A DNA stretch of 64,000 bases from Klebsormidium nitens (taxonomy: Eukaryota > Streptophyta > Klebsormidiophyceae > Klebsormidiales > Klebsormidiaceae). Position numbers and translations under genes: made by a program. Positions 59,326-64,000 of this stretch are shown piece by piece. Numbering within the stretch: the first letter of the stretch is position 1; each line of letters starts with the position of its first letter. The DNA lies in assembly GCA_000708835.1 (NCBI GenBank), contig DF237351.1, positions 1 to 64,000 of the forward strand, read 5' to 3'. The notes beneath the pieces are model-generated. The model searched no databases, was not told the DNA's origin, and saw only the letters and a program-made list of their open reading frames with translations.

Positions 59326-61047
59326 GACCACCTCGCAGTATGTTGTACAGCCACTGGATGCTGTTCACTGTCTCTTCAAGGACTACTTGAGCTTCAACGT
59401 GGCAGCAAGCCAATGCATCTGTTCAATTCTTGCTTGCTCCTAAAAGTAAGCAAAACATACTCATGGCAGTACCCGCCATCATGTTTAGATGGTCCGGGGT
59501 TTCAAAGGACAGCCGCTTTCAGAAACTTCACTTGAAAAGAATGCCGACTAGCCGTCTTCAAATTCATTGAATCGTTGAAACTAACCTGGCAACGTCACTA
59601 TGATGCAGCAAGCAAATGACCAGGACTTTACGAGCCGCTCAGAGGCCATGAACTCCATGGATCGGCTCTCTTTTCCAGAAGCAGAAGGTTCATTCATGCT
59701 TACTAGAGGTTCCCAGCTTTGCTTCATCTCTCGATGCCTCAACTTATGAAATTTGCAATCCCACCCACTCTCCGGTTCCGCAGGGGTTCTGCCTCTCCTA
59801 GAAGGCCTTGCTCTGGCAATGGGTTACAACAGAATTATCCTCAAAAGTTTTCATTCACCAAAAGTGGCAAAACCTAATTCTGCTCGCCGAGGTGTTCTCT
59901 ATTCTCAGTCAGCTGCAGAAGATTGAGCATCTGAGATCACACTTTACTTTTGTTCTGAACATGCTATGGCCAAAGTTAACAGTTTGCCTTTTTGCTCTAA
60001 ACCAACTGAATGAACACCCTCACGGTCCGCAACTTCCAAGTCACCAGATCGATACTGAGGTTTGAAGCCATGGGACCTCCACGAGAAAGGTCCAAGAGGT
60101 GCTCTCAGTCAATTCAGAATCAAGGCCACGACAGCTAGATGCACTAACAGGCAACAACTTGAAGGCCCCTCATGAAGGTAGAAAGGGGAACACAAGACGG
60201 TTGCTTGCATTGGACAGGGGCGCTGGTGTTGAACTTGCAGCGATATACCTAGGAATGTCACTGAAGTCTGACACTGTCTGAGTGTCAGAGAGAACACCGT
60301 GACGGTCAGGAACATCTCATGCAAAGCGCGGCCATGGCTCCCGACCGTGCGGGCGGCCATAACACTCGATATTAAGACTCGATTTTATGTGGAGTTAGGT
60401 GTATGTTGAGTTAGATCGATTCACCGTAAACCCCCAAACCAACCCGGGCATGATCTAAATCAACATAGCCGAAACTCGACATAAAATTGAGACTATTATG
60501 CGGCCCCAGGCCGCTCGGACTCTTCTCTGAGTTCCAACAATCAACGCGCCAGTGCGAACTCCGAGTTCAAGATCAGTGCCACGACAACATACACGGTACC
60601 TGAGCCGTCAAGAGTCTTATCTAGTTTACATCGGACGGCTCGGATCAGATACTTTACGTTCGGTTTCCGTCATGAGCAATCCATTCAATGATATGCATGC
60701 CATCAACTGCACCAGAAGTGAGAACTCTATCTAGTTGCCAGCTCTGGCGCTGGAGGGTTGCTTAATTGGCTCCAGCAGCACAACAACGACGCAGGACTGC
60801 TATCTCTGTGCGGAAGAGTGGCGGGAGGCGTCGGCTGCAAAGACAGAACAGCACTTTTTAGGGCCCTGGGCCTGAGGTCAAAATTTGGGTCTGATACTGG
60901 CACTGTTGCTGGGAGGTTGCTGGTTGCTGAAAACTGAACAATGCATGGCAGCCTCGATTGGCGGCCTCCAAGGTTGCACAGCAAGACACTAAGAGATACT
61001 GTAAAGCGAAGGTATCAGTGAAACATCACAGTGTGGTTTGATGTTTT
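59326..61047. other. Stretch without recognisable gene
   Basis: Holds the 5' flank of the kinase (minus) and of the RRM gene (plus). Open frames are short and unconvincing. I searched it for a first RRM of the next gene and saw none. Confidence 0.45.
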
Positions 61048-61050
61048 CCC

Positions 61051-63506
61051 AATGCGCGAGCTTTCAGCTTCGCTGATGGAGCACAGGGGAGCAAATTATG
61101 AGAAGGATCTAGAAGCTGAGGAAGCCAAATTGAGGCAGAGCTGGTAACACCATAAGCATCTTGGGCAGCATTGCAAACCTAAAGCAGGGTGCTGCTGCCG
61201 TTCTCTGCGATGCAAGACAGAGGAGTACTGGCCTTGTCACTGCCGACAACCGCTCAAAAGAGACTGCGCAGTTGGCTTGTGCTACCTTGGGGTCTACTGT
61301 CGTTAGTCAAGATACTGGTATAGGCTTCTATTCTCTTGAAGGTAGTCAAATGGCAAGTGCGGCTCATGATGCAGCACAGCTTTACAAAACTGCCTCGCGG
61401 CATGACTTGCAGGAGAACTCTGAGCACCGAAAGAAGGAGGTTCGGACGGCGGCAGACGTGTTTGCGGACAGAGCCCCGTCCGTAATTGACATGGACCTGC
61501 TCTGGAAGCTGCAGGCAGACCACTACAAGGAGTTTGCAAGCCGCTTGCACGATGGGGATGCGGACAACCCTCAGGCGACTGTCCAGAATGCGCCTGACCA
61601 GCTGTATGGCGGTCAGGATGCATTGAATTTGGGGGCGAGGTCAGGGGAGCAAGCTAGAGTAGGACGAGAACTGAATGGCGGAACTGGTGGGAGCATCAGC
61701 ACGTTTGGGAAAGAGGAGGGAACAGAGCGAGCAGGGCCCTCAAGGAAGAGCGTTCGGAGGGCCAAGAAGCGAATGTTAGAATCAGGACTCTTGAGCAGAG
61801 AGTTGCCTGCGGACCCAGGGTCTTGTGAGCCATCACTAGGGGAAAGTCTAGGAGCAGCAGGGGACTCTGTAAGGTCCAAAATTGAGAGGAGAAGAGACGC
61901 CGAGCTTGAGCCCTCCCCAAAATCAATCCAAAAGCAGGCAGAAGGACCAGGACCCCCGCAGAAGCAGGGTGGTGTTAAATTGGTTGCGTCTGAAACAAGG
62001 AGAAATGCACCAGCTGAAGTTGCACAGAACCAGCGGAGGCGGGAGGAAGTCTCAGGAGAAGGAGAGGGCCCCGGTGTTGCCAAGTCCCCCGGACAGCCAT
62101 CAAAGGCAAGTCCTTATCCTGGAGATTTGATTTTATGTTTCTTAAAGGTGGAAGGCAGGCTGCCCGCTGAAGGCCTGCAAATGACTCGCCTTTGTTGTCG
62201 CAAATGGCGCACCTTTCTTGTCGCGGGGTGCTTTTGGAAGCAGGCAAACTTGTTTCGGATCCTGTTAGCCTGATCAACGATGGGCGGAGCCTTGAAGGTA
62301 TCCAAAAACTGCAGAAACGAAGAGCTACCCGTTCCCACTACATTCTTTGATGGTTTCCAAGCTTAATGTTTGCATCTCGCATTTGAACGAAAGTTGCGAT
62401 CGCAGATCAAAAGTCAGTAGAAGCAACCTTGCCTTGCCCAACGATTCCATACCCGTGTTAAAAGTTTCAACTTGGCTTCACTCGAGTGTCGGGGCTTCAT
62501 GACCTCAAAAAGCACTGGCCTCGCATTCCGTGGGTTAGTAGAGCTGCGGGTTCATCAAAGACTAACTCTATGTAACCTTCCCAGTTAGATTGATTACTCG
62601 AGATGACTCCATTCTGGCAGGTACTTTACGTCAAGAATTTGGACAGAAGTGTGATCAAGGGCGACCTACTAGCGCTTTTCCTCCCTTTCCAAAGAACCGG
62701 CGCTCCCTCCGTTTCGATTCGTCTGATGCAAAGGGGCCGGATGAAAGGGCAAGCGTTCATCACGTTCCCAGGTAAAACACACTGGAGCACGCCAATCCTA
62801 CGTTCAAAAGTGTTTACAGATATTGGGAGCTTCTCATGAACGGGGCTTGCTTATTCAGGCCATTCGGCATCCCGGTCTCATACCACATGCTTTCTCCTCT
62901 CTCAAATGTAACTGACGGTTCCCCCAGATCCTAATTTGACCGCAGGGATCCGTGCTCTGGATTAGCAACAGATTTCTGATTCAAAGTCTCGGTTCATCGA
63001 CGTGCTTCTCATTTCGGTTTGCCTTCTCATTTCTTGTAACTTGGCTGGGATCCCTACCTTAGAAAGTCGGAGGGCCAGGCTTTTTGGAAGTCCGATACCC
63101 CTGATTAAACGTCCGTCAACAGCAAGCTGTTGCTTAGAGTTGTTCGGTCAAATTATGTTCAGACTAGCTTTTATCTGGACGTCTTGAACGTCCGCCGCAT
63201 GTTCTCTTATTGGACCCTGCACTTCTGACCCTCGGGGTCAGGCTGGAACCGTACGGCTTTTACTATTTCATTCACTTTATTTGTCTGAGTCCAGGGAGGA
63301 ACGAACATTCTTGTCAAAATTGATGGGCAATCCTGCTGCCTTTGCAATATCGGTGGAGATATTAGCTGGTTACTGTGCAGAACACGAACTCCATCCGTCT
63401 CATCGTTGCAGACCTCCCGACAGCCCGCGAAGCTCTGGAGGCTACCAACGGCCTCGTGATCATAGGAAGACCCCTTATCGTCGAATTTGGTCGCAATCCA
63501 GGCTAG
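61051..63506 (+). CDS. RRM protein similar to U11/U12-65K (RNPC3), 5' end uncertain
   Basis: The last two exons are clear: 62621-62771 and 63412-63506 (stop TAG). They form one RRM with RNP2 VLYVKNL and RNP1-like GRMKGQAFITFP, then LPTAREALEATNGLVIIGRPLIVEFG. The LMQRGRMKGQAFITFP and GRPLIVEFGRNP strings are typical of the C-terminal RRM of the minor-spliceosome U11/U12-65K protein, which binds U12 snRNA. The preceding exon ends at 62105 (GQPSK) and joins in phase 0, but its donor is GC (AAAG|GCAAGT), so the intron is GC-AG. That exon reaches back to about 61185 and is charged and low in complexity (RRAKKRMLESGLLSREL). A short exon from an ATG near 61051 (MRELSASLMEHRG, donor TGG|GTAACA) may be the start. 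A second, N-terminal RRM, usual for 65K, is not visible. Confidence 0.65.
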
Positions 63507-64000
63507 GCGTTGACGGGAAGGTCCTCCGCGTAATCAGGTTGCTGCAGACCCGCATCAGTGGCGCCGTGAATGCTCCCATGCTCCTTTCAAGGGAGCGGTC
63601 TTTGACCAGCCGACGGATCTCTATGGAAGGCCAGACGGCCATGCCCGTAGTGCTTTGGTTCACTGTGTGTTTGGAAATAAGCAGATACTTATCTCAATAT
63701 CGTGTATCATGTATGATGGGTTGTGCATGCTGCCTACCGTACCTAGGCGGCAGCGTCTCGCTCACTCAAACCCACATGAGGCCGGCCCAATTTGCAGTGC
63801 CTTGACGCCTGGTCAATGCTGGCTACCGCGATATATTAGTTAAACAAAATATCAGGCCGCGCTCAACATATTACTGCTGCGTAGCATGCACAGCTGGCGG
63901 CTAGCTCTGGCTGCTATACGCCATGATTCACTCAACCGTACGTGATTCATGATTCAACCGTCCCAGGGCCACGCCGCCGGTTATCGTATAAGTCGACCAG
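63507..64000. other. Downstream flank at the right edge
   Basis: The 3' UTR of the RRM gene and following DNA. No further gene is recognisable before the window ends. Confidence 0.5.

Noticed and set aside
1-64000. tRNA, rRNA, CRISPR arrays, operons, bacterial promoters and terminators
   Set aside because: The sequence is eukaryotic nuclear DNA; I saw no cloverleaf with a proper acceptor stem, no rRNA segment and no regularly spaced direct repeats with unique spacers.

Overview
The window is nuclear DNA from a eukaryote of the green lineage. Almost every recognisable gene is split by GT-AG introns of roughly 65 to 1,800 bases, coding exons are GC-rich, and the gene set is plant-like: a plastid-type indole-3-glycerol phosphate synthase with a transit peptide, a plant-type mitochondrial phosphate carrier, neutral ceramidase, a ZW10 tethering/kinetochore protein, a DUF2828 protein and a PAS hybrid histidine kinase. 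The mix fits a streptophyte alga (a Klebsormidium-like organism is my best guess), but the species is an inference.

Layout, left to right: (1) 147-3930 (+), 5'-truncated gene joining a pRiA4b ORF-3-like domain to a MYND zinc finger, full of decayed tandem duplications. (2) 5230-7971 (+), EF-hand protein, model incomplete. (3) 9527-15845 (-), complete eight-exon neutral ceramidase. (4) 16323-19471 (+), DUF2828/vWA protein. (5) 20479-22093 (+), F-box protein with a frame break. (6) 23500-29839 (-), complete ZW10. (7) 30185-35882 (+), complete ten-exon IGPS. (8) 37845-38813 (-), single-exon protein of unknown function. (9) 39811-44899 (+), complete seven-exon mitochondrial phosphate carrier. (10) 46562-50174 (+), activating signal cointegrator 1 (TRIP4-like). 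(11) 51368-about 59325 (-), PAS-HisKA-HATPase-REC hybrid kinase of about 1,400 residues. (12) about 61161-63506 (+), protein ending in an RRM like that of the minor-spliceosome U11/U12-65K protein.

The genes do not form a pathway; they are ordinary housekeeping and signalling genes. Two pairs are head to head over short gaps (ceramidase/DUF2828, ZW10/IGPS) and may share promoter regions. For six genes (ceramidase, ZW10, IGPS, phosphate carrier, TRIP4, and the kinase core) the exon borders below keep reading phase at every junction and rebuild the family sequence, so those models are firm.

The unusual signals are at DNA level: repeated 70-170 bp tandem duplications inside genes, some copying exon starts with their splice acceptors; a strong excess of the palindrome TGACGTCA; a 300-bp GTAC/CGGTA-rich block; a dispersed repeat with at least three copies in non-coding DNA; and a roughly 300-residue insertion splitting the ATPase domain of the histidine kinase.
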